DNA of 64,000 bases, taken from contig JAAONU010000014.1 of the NCBI GenBank assembly GCA_012932295.1, positions 1,984,001 through 2,048,000 of the forward strand. The letters run 5' to 3'. The DNA is from Cyclina sinensis (Eukaryota; Mollusca; Bivalvia; Venerida; Veneridae). Both the position numbers and the translations under genes were made by a program. Below the pieces are notes generated by a model. That model was not told where the DNA came from. It saw only the letters and a list, made by a program, of their open reading frames with translations, and made no database searches. Positions 44,879 through 55,510 of this stretch are shown here, piece by piece. The first letter of the stretch is position 1; every line of letters begins with the position of its first letter.

Positions 44879-47800
44879 GCAAACCAAGGACAGTCTGACT
44901 CATTCATCCAGTGGAATGTGCAAGGTCTCGCTAATAAACTTAATGATTCTGACTTCCTAGATTTAATTTCTAAATACGATGTTTTGATTTTCACTGAAAC
45001 ATGGAATTGTAATACAACAAACATTGATATTAAAGGTTATGATTATTTTAACTGCCCTAGACCAAAAACAAATAAATCTGCTAGAAGGTATAGTGGGGGT
45101 ATAGTTGTCTACTATAGAAAATCATTGGAGTGTAAAATTAGTTTAGCTAAGATCAATCGTAACGGTATATTATGGTTTAAACTGCAAAAATCACACATTA
45201 AAAATAAACGGGATATTTTCTTTTGTACCTGTTACATTCCATCGGAAGATTCGTCTGTATATAAATCTGTACAGTCTTGTTTGTTCGAGTTTGATTTTTT
45301 CGATTCATTGAGTGACGATATTTTGCACTTTAGTAGCTTGGGGGAAGTATATTTAAATGGAGATTTTAATAGCAGAACTGGTGATTTGATTGATTATGTA
45401 GAAAATATCAATTTAAATAGATTTGTTTCATTACCTGACGACGATGAAAATGTTTTTACGGTATTACCTAGAACATCTTATGATAAAAAAGTGAACACGT
45501 TTGGTCGAAAACTAATCACTCTGTTAAAAATGCATGATATGATTATTGTAAATGGTCGCTTAGAGAAAGGTAAATATACGTATTTTAGTACAAATAGACA
45601 ACGGCGTGGAGCCAGTGTGGTCGATTATCTGATTACTAATCGCAATAACTTTAATTGTATTTCAAATTTCGAAGTTCTCGACTTGACGGAATTATCTGAT
45701 CATTGTCCACTTGTGTATAAAATTAGGTGCTTCCGCAATGAGAAACAGCCTGAGGAAGAACCTACAATAGTTAAAAAGATATTTTGGAATCCGGATAATT
45801 CGGATATACTTTTAGAACTATTAGAGAACAACAGATATAATTTCGACAATTTAACGGAAAATATTTTAAATGATGTCGGAAATATTGACGATAACTTTGC
45901 TAAGTTTTCTGAATTAATTTTTGATTGTTCGTTTAAAACTTTCGGAAAAGAGGTCAAAATACAAAATTATAATAAAAGAAGAAAAAACATGTGGTTTAAT
46001 GAAGAATGTAAACTAGCAAAATCACGATTCTTAAACGATAAAAGAAAGTTTAAACATTTACAAAATGAGGAAAATAGGCTTGCATTGCTAGAAAGCCGCA
46101 AATACTTTTGTAATGTAAAACGGAAAGCAAGATATAGTTTTAATGCTAAAGAAAAAAAAGATATGTCTGAAATGAGCAAGAAAGCACCGAAGAAATTTTG
46201 GAATAAAGTAAATCAGTATAGAAGTTCTAAAAGTTCAAACTCAGTATGTATTGACGCAAATCAGTTTGGTACTTATTTTTCAGATCTTTTAAACACATCT
46301 CCAGGAATAAATAGTATACGATTAGATCATGGTCCTAATTTTGAAATCAATACAGATAATGTTAATTACATCCACTTTTTAGACAAATCTTTTGATGTCG
46401 ACGAAATAAGTAAGACTATTTCATCATTAGTTAGAAGTAAGGCCCCGGGTTATGATAATGTAGTATCCGACTTTTTTATTGATGCTAAAGATTTTATTGC
46501 ACCATATCTAGTTAAAATATATAACAAAATTTTTAATGAAAGTAGGTATCCAAAATGTTGGACACAAGGGATTATTGTACCTATACACAAAAAAGGTGAC
46601 AAAAACGACCCTTCAAATTATAGAGGAATTACTTTGATCAATACTATAGCAAAAATATTTTCGGTTGCACTTAGAAATAGATTAAACACCTGGTGTGAAA
46701 ACAGTGATGTTCTTAATGATTCACAATTTGGTTTCCGCTGTAACAGAAGCACGGTGGATTGTGTTTTTATTCTACACAGTATTGTTAATAGGATGATTGA
46801 AAACAATAATTCACTTTTTTGTGCATTTATTGATTATGAAAAAGCTTTCGACACTGTCTTAAGGGATGCTCTCTGGTTTAAACTTTTTGAAATTGGAATT
46901 AGTACTAAAATGCTTAAAATGCTACAAGCTATTTATGAACATGTCTCAGCAAGTGTAAAAGTTAATGCGAATATATCCGATATTTTTGAAATTTCACTTG
47001 GCTTGAAACAAGGGGAGCCACTCTCGCCTTTACTCTTTATTATGTTCGTAAATGATGTAACCCTTAATGTAAACTTTAATGCTCTAACAGACAGAGATAT
47101 AATTCAACTAAATATGTTTATGCTTCTATTCGCTGATGACATGGTATTATTTACAACAGACCCGATGAGCCTACAAGCTCAACTTGATAGTTTATACACT
47201 TACTCCATTGACTGGGGTCTGAAAATAAATGTTAATAAAACAAAAATTTGTGTTTTTAGAAAGCGAAGAAAAAATGAGGCATTTCGTTGGTATATTAATA
47301 ATGAAAGTCTAGAAATTGTTGATTCTTTCTGCTATCTGGGTGTCAAATTTACAAGCAATGGTTCAATGAAAGAAGCTATGAAAACTCTTACAGAACAAGC
47401 ACTTAAAGCGGTAAATGGTCTATACATTGTTTTTTCGAGAATTAAATTCGATGTTAAATCTAAACTTATGCTTTTCGATCGCATGGTTACCCCAATATTG
47501 TTGTATTGTTCTGAAATATTTGGGGTATATGATACAAACATTATTGAGCGAATACATATGAAATATTGCAAAAAAATACTTGGTGTTAAAATGCAAACTC
47601 CAAATATGGCAGTTCTAGGTGAAATTGGACGATATCCATTAACTCTTATTTGTAAAGAACGAGTGATTAAATACTCGCTTAAAACATCGAATCCAAATTC
47701 AATTATGTACAGTATTTTCCAATCTCAGTGTAACGGCATAGATAATATACGATATAATTTCTGGGCGAAGAAAGTTAAAACTTTATTAGATGAACTAGGA

Positions 47801-48295
47801 TACGGTTATTTATGGAATAATATCACTCCTCTTACGTTTAATTATTTTCCTCAACTTAGAACCCGATTGAGGGAACAATTTCACCAACACTGGCATGGAT
47901 CAATTAATGAATCGTCAAAACTACTTTACTATGCAAAGTTCAAAAAAGTCTTTGAAATGGAACGTTATTTTGACCTCATTGACAATGACTATTTAAGAAA
48001 ACTTTTTACGTGTTTTAGACTATCTTCTCACAAATTAGCAATTGAAACTGGTCGTTTTACTGGCGTACAAAGAGAAAATTGCATGTGTCAAAATTGTAAT
48101 ATGAATGTGCTAGAATCAGAATATCATTTTTTATTGACTTGCACTAAATACACATCTTTAAGAAATAAATTTTTACCAAATATATCTTGGCCAGACTTGC
48201 GTAAATTTGTAAATTTGTTGTCATCAAAGAATAAAAAAACTTTAATTGGTATATGCAAATTTTTAAGGAAAGCTTATGAAGCAAGAGATGGGTAA
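44879..48295 (+). CDS. LINE ORF2: APE endonuclease and reverse transcriptase
   Basis: The frame opens directly after the ORF1 stop with ANQGQSDSFIQWNVQGLANK and runs 1138 codons without interruption. Endonuclease motifs are IQWNVQG (Asn), IFTETW (Glu), LNGDFNSRTGD (Asp/Asn) and LSDHCPL (Asp-His). RT motifs are RSKAPGYDNV, PIHKKGD, SNYRGITL, FIDYEKAFDTV, LGLKQGEPLSPLLF, LLFADDMVLF and WGLKINVNKTK; both catalytic Asp of FADD are present. The C-terminus has CMCQNC with a later HFLLTC, a CCHC-type knuckle. All catalytic residues I can check are intact, implying recent activity. Role: nicking of target DNA and target-primed reverse transcription. The clade is likely L1/Tx1-like but unconfirmed. 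Confidence 0.95.
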   Translation, partial: ANQGQSDSFIQWNVQGLANKLNDSDFLDLISKYDVLIFTETWNCNTTNIDIKGYDYFNCPRPKTNKSARRYSGGIVVYYRKSLECKISLAKINRNGILWFKLQKSHIKNKRDIFFCTCYIPSEDSSVYKSVQSCLFEFDFFDSLSDDILHFSSLGEVYLNGDFNSRTGDLIDYVENINLNRFVSLPDDDENVFTVLPRTSYDKKVNTFGRKLITLLKMHDMIIVNGRLEKGKYTYFSTNRQRRGASVVDYLITNRNNFNCISNFEVLDLTELSDHCPLVYKIRCFRNEKQPEEEPTIVKKIFWNPDNSDILLELLENNRYNFDNLTENILNDVGNIDDNFAKFSELIFDCSFKTFGKEVKIQNYNKRRKNMWFNEECKLAKSRFLNDKRKFKHLQNEENRLALLESRKYFCNVKRKARYSFNAKEKKDMSEMSKKAPKKFWNKVNQYRSSKSSNSVCIDANQFGTYFSDLLNTSPGINSIRLDHGPNFEINTDNVNYIHFLDKSFDVDEISKTISSLVRSKAPGYDNVVSDFFIDAKDFIAPYLVKIYNKIFNESRYPKCWTQGIIVPIHKKGDKNDPSNYRGITLINTIAKIFSVALRNRLNTWCENSDVLNDSQFGFRCNRSTVDCVFILHSIVNRMIENNNSLFCAFIDYEKAFDTVLRDALWFKLFEIGISTKMLKMLQAIYEHVSASVKVNANISDIFEISLGLKQGEPLSPLLFIMFVNDVTLNVNFNALTDRDIIQLNMFMLLFADDMVLFTTDPMSLQAQLDSLYTYSIDWGLKINVNKTKICVFRKRRKNEAFRWYINNESLEIVDSFCYLGVKFTSNGSMKEAMKTLTEQALKAVNGLYIVFSRIKFDVKSKLMLFDRMVTPILLYCSEIFGVYDTNIIERIHMKYCKKILGVKMQTPNMAVLGEIGRYPLTLICKERVIKYSLKTSNPNSIMYSIFQSQCNGIDNIRYNFWAKKVKTLLDELGYGYLWNNITPLTFNYFPQLRTRLREQFHQHWHGSINESSKLLYYAKFKKVFEMERYFDLIDNDYLRKLFTCFRLSSHKLAIETGRFTGVQRENCMCQNCNMNVLESEYHFLLTCTKYTSLRNKFLPNISWPDLRKFVNLLSSKNKKTLIGICKFLRKAYEARDG

Positions 48296-49445
48296 AATAT
48301 CTACAGTGTATTTATCATTATAGCATACCATTGTTTTCTTATGTATGGTCATTATACTTGACTAGGTGACTATAATTCCTTTTGTTTTGTGTATGGCTAT
48401 CTCTAGTCACTTTTTTCATTTTATTTATGTGAATATTGTATCACATTTGCAGATTGATGTATGTTGATTATTGTCACTCTGAATGGGTTAATATTTTTTT
48501 TTTAATTTGCTGTCCATTGTTAGCCAAAGGCAATTGGTTGCCGATTTTTGCTAATAAAAGTTTGTTGTTTGTTGTTGTTGTTTAAAAAAATAAACTTAAC
48601 CCGGACCAAGCCGAGAAGAAGAGAAAATATCCCTGTAGGTAAACCTGGGAAGTAATATCCCACCTGGAATAATTATTACTGAAGAAATCATCATTTTCAC
48701 GCTTATTTGCACTACATAATACAAGTATTGAATAGGCCAAACGGGAACGAAAAAAAACTTTTAGGGAGAAAAGATGGACGTACACCTCTCAGGCAGATAT
48801 CACTTTCTTGTAGTTCAAAGACGAATTTAAGCAATATTATACATCCACTTTGAAAGCAGACATAGAATGTACTCAAAGCAACTAGGAATTTTCCACATTT
48901 CACTTATAATGGAAAATAATAAGATTTCGAAACTAAGGTGTACACCTTTCAGGTAGAAAACACTGGCGTACACCTCTCAGGCAGATATCTCTTTTTTCTA
49001 ACTACAAAAGTGATAAAAGCAAAATTTTTGGTGGACTTTGAAAGACGTTATGGGATGTGCTACATGCAACAGACAATTTTCTACAGTGACTTATAACTAA
49101 CCATTCTAAAATTCAAAGCTGTACACCTTTCAGGCAGAAAACATGTGCGTACACCTTTCAGGCAGATGTTCCTTTTTATTTAGTTATATGAATAATATAA
49201 ACATCATTATACCTGAACTTTGAAATACAACACGGAATAATCTCCAAGCAACAGGTATTTTTCACATTTTATTTATTTATAATCACTATATATAATGACA
49301 TACACACCTTTCTGGCAGATTTTTTTTCATTTTTTAAAAAACACTTAAAACAATATAATGTGTCAACTTTGAAGGGCCTCATGGAATATTCTGCAAGCAA
49401 CACAAAATTCCCAAAAGTTGTTTAATGAATAATAAATTTAATACC

Positions 49446-49668
49446 TTAATCTGTACACCTATAAGGTAGAAAAATACGGGCGTACACCTATAAGGTAGAA
49501 AACACGGGCGTACACCTATAAGGTAGAAAACACGGGCGTACACCTATAAGGTAGAAAACACAGGCGTACACCTATAAGGTAGAAAACACGGGCGTACACC
49601 TATAAGGTAGAAAACACAGGCGTACACCTATAAGGTAGAAAACACGGGCGTACACCTTTCAGGCAGAT
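49446..49668 (+). repeat. 28-bp minisatellite, about 8 copies
   Basis: The unit CGTACACCTATAAGGTAGAA plus AACACGGG is repeated with almost no divergence, in contrast to the surrounding diverged boxes. It is a recent local amplification inside the 48.8-55.5 kb complex. The box core differs from the usual one by TATAAGGTAG replacing TTTCAGGCAG. Confidence 0.95.
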
Positions 49669-52600
49669 GTTCCTTTTTATTTAGTTATAAGAGAAATAAA
49701 CATCATCATATGTGAACTTTGAAATACAACACGGAATAATCTCCAAGCAACAGAAAATTTCACATTTTAGTTATTAATAATCACTATATATAATGACATG
49801 CGCACCTTTCTGACAGATTTTTTTTTTTTTTTTTTTTTTTTGACATTTATCAAAAAACATTTAAAACAATATAATGTGTCAACTTTGAAATGTCACACGG
49901 AATGTTATGCAAGCAACACAGAATTTCCAAAAGTTGTTTAATGAATGATAATTTTTAAACCTTAATCTGAACATCTTACAGGCAGAAATGACGCGTGTAC
50001 ACCTATAAGGTAGAAAACAAGGGCGTACACCTTTCAAGCAGATATTCCTTTTTATCCTGTTTTAAGACAAATAAAATAACATTATATGTCATATTTTAAA
50101 ATCACATACGGAATGTTCTCAAAGCCTCATGCAATTTCCACAGTTTATTAATTTATTATTAGCTATACACCTTTAAGAAAGAAGATATGGGCTTACACCT
50201 TTCAGGCAGATATTTATTTTTATGTAGTTCTAAGAAAATATATGTTAACAAAATTATATGTCAGCTGTGACAGCCAATAAGGAATGTTTTCCAATCAACA
50301 TGGAATTTTCCAAATTTTATTTATAGATAAGACGAACACGGGCGTACACCTGTCAGGCAGATATTCTTTTTTTATCTAGTGATGAAAAAAGTATTATATA
50401 TTTTGAAAGTTGACACGCAAGAGGGAATGTTCCACATTTATTTCATCGATGATAATTTAGAGACACTAAACTGTTCATCTTTCAGGCAGAAAACTCAAGG
50501 CATTGCAACACTGCGTGTAACCTTTTTCAAAATGCCGACATATTTGTAATTTAAGTTTGTCCTAAAAAAGAAAAAGGTATATCTGCCTGAAAGGTGTACA
50601 TCTTAGCATTTTACAATGATAATAAATAAATACACTGTCGAAACTTCCCTATTCCTTGAAGAAAATTTCATATTAACTTTGTATCATATAATACTGTTTA
50701 AATTTATTTTCTTACTTTATTAAAACGAATATCAGCCTGAAAGCTGTACGCCCTTAATTTCTGTCTGAAAGGTGTACATCTTAGTATTATGGAATGATGA
50801 TTAACATATATTATGTGAAAAATTTCCGGTTGCTTGAAGAACATTCCATCTTAACTTTCGATGATATAATACTGTTTGTTAAAACGAATATCAGCCTGAA
50901 AGGTGTACGCCCGTGTTTTCGGTCTGATAGGTGTACATCTAAGTATTTTAGAATGATGATTAACAAATAGCATGTGGAGAATTCTCTGTTGCTTGAAGAA
51001 CATTTCATCTCAACTTTCAATCATATAATAATGTTTGAAATTCGTTTCTAACTTCACTGAAACGAATATCAGCCTGAAAGGTGTACGCCCGTGTTTTTGC
51101 CTGAAATGTGTTCATCTTTGAATCGTAAAATTATAATTAACAAATAAAATATGAAAAAATCCTTTTCTCCACGGAGAACATTCGGTGATGGATTTCATAG
51201 TTCACATTAGATTTAATTTCTATTGTAAATAGATACAAAGGAATATCTGCCTGAAAAGTGTACACCCGCGTATTCTGTCTTAAAGCAGTACAGCTTAGCA
51301 TCTTGAAAATCACCATTTATAAAAATTAAAGGTAAATTCCCTGACGCTATGAAAAACAATTAGTGTGAACTGGAAACGTACATATATAATGTCGTTTTAA
51401 TTCGTTTGTAACTAGATTAAAAAGGAATATCTGCCTGAAAGGTGGATGCCCGTAATTTATGCCTAAAAGATGTACATTTTAGTATTTAAGAATGATAATT
51501 AATGAATAAAATGTGGAAAATTCCATGTTGCTTGAACAACATTGCATGTCAACTGTACATGATATAGCATCGTTTGATTTTCTTTTCTAACTAGATTTAA
51601 ACGGATATCTGCCTGAAAGGTGTACGCCCTTCATTTCTGCCTGAAAGGTGTACCTCTTAGTATTCTAGAAGGATAATTGATAAACGATATGTGGAAACTT
51701 GCCTATTCCTTGGAGATATATACAATTGCACTTTCGATCATATGATACTGTTTGATTTCTATCTCTAACTTCAGTAAACACAGACGTACTCCTATAAGGT
51801 AGAAGACACAGACGTACACCTTTCAGGCAGATATTCCTTTTATCTTGTTATAAGACAATTAAAATAACAGTACGTGTCATATTTTAAATCACACACGGAC
51901 TGTTCTTTAAGTCACATGTAATTTTCCACAATTTATCAATTTATGATAAGTTTTCCACGATATGGGCGTACACCTCTCAGGCAGATATTCTTTTCCTTGT
52001 AGTTCTAAGAAAATTTCTGTTAACAATATTATGTGAACTATGACAGACGACACGGATATGTTTTCCAACCAAGATGGAATTTTCTATAAAGAAATAAGAT
52101 ACTAAAATGTACGTAAACCTGTCAGACAGATATCTTTTATCTTGTTATGTAAATAATAAAACAGTATTATATATAAACTTTTTAAGTTTACAGGCAAGAG
52201 GGAATTTTCCACATTTAATTGATCTACAATAATTTAGAGATACTAAACTTTCATTTAACAGGCAGAAAACTCGAGGCATTGTAGCGTGTAAGCTTTTTAA
52301 AAATGCCTACATATTATGTAATTTAAGTTTGTCTTAAACTAGAAAAAGGTATATCTGCCTGAAAGGTGTATGACGGTGTTTTCTGTACGGACGAATATTA
52401 TTTGTAATTTTATTGCAGGTTTACAGCTAAACATGATTAATAAAAAAATATAAAAAAAAATCCACGTTTTCTGAGAAGGCAGACAGGGTTTGGTTTTTGG
52501 TTTAAGCTTGATAAAGGTGAAACTGACTTGAAGGTATACAAATGCGTGTCCGCCTGAAAAGTGGACGAAAATATCAACATTTAAAAACAAACAAACAAAC

Positions 52601-53499
52601 AAATAAACGCACGAACTAACGATTATAACGACTGATAAAATTAAACAACTTTTCTGGCCACAAGAAATGTAGTAAAAATTTGTGAAAAAAGGTTATAAGT
52701 CTTGAAGTTTAAGCCGTCCTTTTTTTTTCCTAAAAGATGTACGCCCGTTTTTGTCTACTTGAAAAGTCTTGAAAATTATCATTAATAAATGTAATGTTAT
52801 TAAATCTGTGTGGCTTTGATACCATTCAGTATCTACTTAAAGTTTACATATAATGTTGGTTTAACTTGTCTTTTAGCTCCACAAAGGTATGTTTGCCTGA
52901 AATTTGCACGACGCCTGTGTTTCCGTCAGAAAGTTGCAAAGCTTTGCACATGTAACTTAAAAGATCATAATTAATAAAATTTAAACTTTTTTAAAGGTTG
53001 CCATAGATTTAACCAGTATTTAAAAGCTTGGCAAGGGATATAATCTGTCTTGAAGGCATACATCAAAGTATCTGCATGTACCCGTGTTTCATGTCACTTT
53101 CCAAAGTGGACATATAATGTTGCTTCTATCTCTGTTACAAAAAAAGGAATATCTGCCTGAGAGTTATCCTGCCAATGTTATCTGCCTAAAAGGTGTAAAG
53201 CTTAGTACAATCATCAATAAAAATGTGCAAAATAATGAGTTGCTCGGAAAATATTCCTTGTCAGCTTTTAAAGTTGACGGATAATGTTTATTTCTTTATT
53301 TTTTCTTATAACTACAAAAAAATGCTATCAGCCTGAGAGGTGTACGCCCATCATTTCTGCCTGAAAGGTGTACAGCTTACTATCTTAAAATTATCATTTA
53401 TAAATAAAATGTGTTCAAATCCCCGTTGCTTGGAGAACATTTTGGTTTTAGATGTTTACATATTATGCTGCATAAGTTTGACTTTGAGTTAGAAAAATA

Positions 53500-55115
53500 A
53501 ATATCTGTTGGAGAGGTACGAGAGGTACGCGCCCGTGTTTTCTGCCTGAGAGGTGTACGTCCGTGTTTTATACCTTAAAGGTGTACCCAGGGTTTTCTAC
53601 TTTACAGGAGTACCCCGTGTTTTCTACTTGATAGGTGTACCCCGTGTTTTCAACTTTAAAGGTGTACCCGTGGTTTTCTACTTTATAGGTGTACCCGAGG
53701 TTTTCTACTTTAAAGGTGTACCACGTGTATTTTACTTTACAGGAGTACCCCGTGTTTTCTACTTGATAGGTGTACCTCGAGTTTTCTTCTTTATAGGTGT
53801 ACCCGGCGTTTTCTACCTGATAGGTGTATCCAAGGTTTTCTACTTTATAGATGTACCCAAAGTTTTCTACTTTATATGTGTACCCAAAGTTTTCTACTTT
53901 ATAGGTGTACCCCGTGCTTTCTTCTTTATAGGTGCACCCCGTGTTTTCTACATTATAGGTTAACGGAGGTTTTCTACTTTAAAGGTGTACCCCGTGTTTT
54001 CTACTTTGAAGGTGTACCTGACGTTTTCTACTACATAGGTGTACCCCGTGTTTTCTACTTTAAAGGTGTACGTTGTATTTTCTACCTTACATGTGTTTGC
54101 CCATAGTTTACTACCTTATGGGTTGTACGACCTAGTTTTTTACCTAACTGGTGTACGCCCTTGTTTTCTACCTTACAGGTGTACGCCCTTGTTTTCTACC
54201 TAAAAAGTGTACCCCGTGCTTTCTACCCTATAGGTGTACACCGTTTTTTCTACCTTATAGGTGTACCCATTGTTTTCTACCTAATAGGTGTACGCCCGTG
54301 TTTTTTACCCTAAATGTGTACGCCCTTGTTTTCTAGCTTTAAGGTGTACCCCGTGCTTTCTACCTTACAGGTCTACGCCCGTGTTTTATACCTTACAGGT
54401 GTACTTCCGTGTTTTCTACCTTAAAGGTTTATTCCCCATGTTTTTTTAACTTAAAGGTGTACCCGTGGTTTCTACGTTATAGGTGTACCAGGGGTTTTCT
54501 ACCTTATAGGTGTACCCTGCGTTTTCTACCTTACAGGTGTACCTGTGTTTTCTACGTAATAGGTGTACCAGGGGTTTTCTACCTTATAGGTGAACTTTTG
54601 CGTTTTTTACCTTACAGGTGTACGCCCTTGTTTTCTGGCTTAAAGGTGTACCCTGTGTTTTCTACCTTATAGGTGAACTTTTGTGTTTTCTACCTTAACG
54701 GTGTACCCTGTGTTTTCTACCTTACAGGTGTACCCCGTGTTTTCTACCTTATAAGTGTACCCTGTGTTTTCTACTTTGTGTAGGTGTACCCCGTGTTTTC
54801 TACCCTATCGGTGTACCCGGGGTTTTCTACTTTCAAGGTGTACCCCGCGTTTTCCACCTAAAAAGGTGTTCCCCAAGTTTTCTTCCTTGAAGGTGTACCA
54901 ACAGTTTTCAACCTTATAGGTGTACTTTGGGTTTTTTCACCTTACATGTGTACCCCGTGTTTTCTACTTTAAAGGTGTACGTTGTATTTTCTACCTTATA
55001 TGTGTTTGCCAGTGTTTTTTACCTTATGGGGTGTACGACCTTGTTTTCTACCTGAAAGGTGTACTTCTGTTTTCAACCTTACAGGTGTACGCCCTTGTTT
55101 TCTACCTTGAAAGTG
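53500..55115 (-). repeat. Dense 28-31-bp minisatellite, some 50 diverged copies
   Basis: The plus-strand unit is roughly AGGTGTACCCCGTGTTTTCT plus ACCTTATA. Copies vary in the second half (CTTTAAA, CTTACA, CTACATA) and in CCCGTG/CCAAAG/CCCTTG. Runs of 30-bp units keep one frame open and yield a repeated YFTGVPRVF-like peptide in several ORFs (53553-53963, 54409-54672 and others). These are by-products, not genes. The orientation is the same as in the neighbouring reverse boxes. Confidence 0.93.
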
Positions 55116-55510
55116 TACCTGAAGTACACCTTTCAGGGAGACATCAACTGCGTACACCTTTCAAGCAGATACTTTTTATACGTAAAAAACAGATTCAACC
55201 TGATCAGGCTTTAATGATACAATTAACCTTAGCAACCTTTCAAGTCAAAACGGATTTTTGATCGATATTAATTAAATTCAGATACTTTACACTCTAATCT
55301 GAACGCACAGTTCAGGCAGAAATCAACGGCGTACTCCATTCATGCAGGTATCTTTTTGTATACGTTATTGTTAAATTCCACCTGATCATGCTTTACTGTT
55401 AATATTAACTATTGCAACCTTTCAAGTCACAACGGCATTTATATTAATGATATTCAGATACTTTAGACTGTACTATGAGCCGGTACACCTTTCAGGCAGA
55501 AATCAACGGC

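Larger units (their letters stand above)
44100..48585 (+). mobile_element. Two-ORF LINE retrotransposon, nearly intact
   Basis: An ORF1 (44267-44878) and an ORF2 with APE endonuclease, reverse transcriptase and a C-terminal Cys/His knuckle (44879-48295) are followed by a 290-bp 3' UTR. The UTR contains a hairpin (GGCAA TTGG TTGCC near 48528-48541), an AATAAA at 48553-48558 and a (TTG)n-type tail to about 48582. The 5' boundary is uncertain: 44141-44260 is AG-rich and the ORF1 frame is closed by a TAA just upstream, so the 5' part may be truncated or mutated. No flanking duplication could be fixed. Confidence 0.92.
48760..55510. repeat. Inverted, duplicated repeat complex built on a TACACCTTTCAGGCAG box
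   Basis: Boxes of the form GGCGTACACCTTTCAGGCAGA run forward at 48779-50490, reverse (TCTGCCTGAAAGGTGTACGC) at 50579-51650, forward at 51780-52140, reverse at 52352-53580 and densely to 55115, then forward again to about 55510. The two forward-to-reverse switches (50498-50572 and 52271-52345) share the same non-repetitive centre, including a conserved GGCATT/AATGCC stem and TTTAAGTTTGTC. AT-rich spacers (CTTTGAAA, GGAATGTTCTCCAAGCAAC, ATTTTCCACATTT) are also shared between monomers. No ORF with protein character exists. The layout resembles Foldback transposons (long inverted repeats made of subrepeats around a short centre) or an inverted-duplicated satellite. Confidence 0.85.

Noticed and set aside
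48760..53600. Regularly spaced short repeats suggesting a CRISPR array
   Set aside because: Spacing is about 180 bp, spacers are related to each other, orientation flips, and the context is eukaryotic. It is a satellite or Foldback-type array.
53553..55261. Chain of ORFs with repeated GVPRVFYF-like peptide
   Set aside because: They are translations of a 28-31-bp minisatellite in whichever frame lacks stops; there is no start context or non-repeat sequence.
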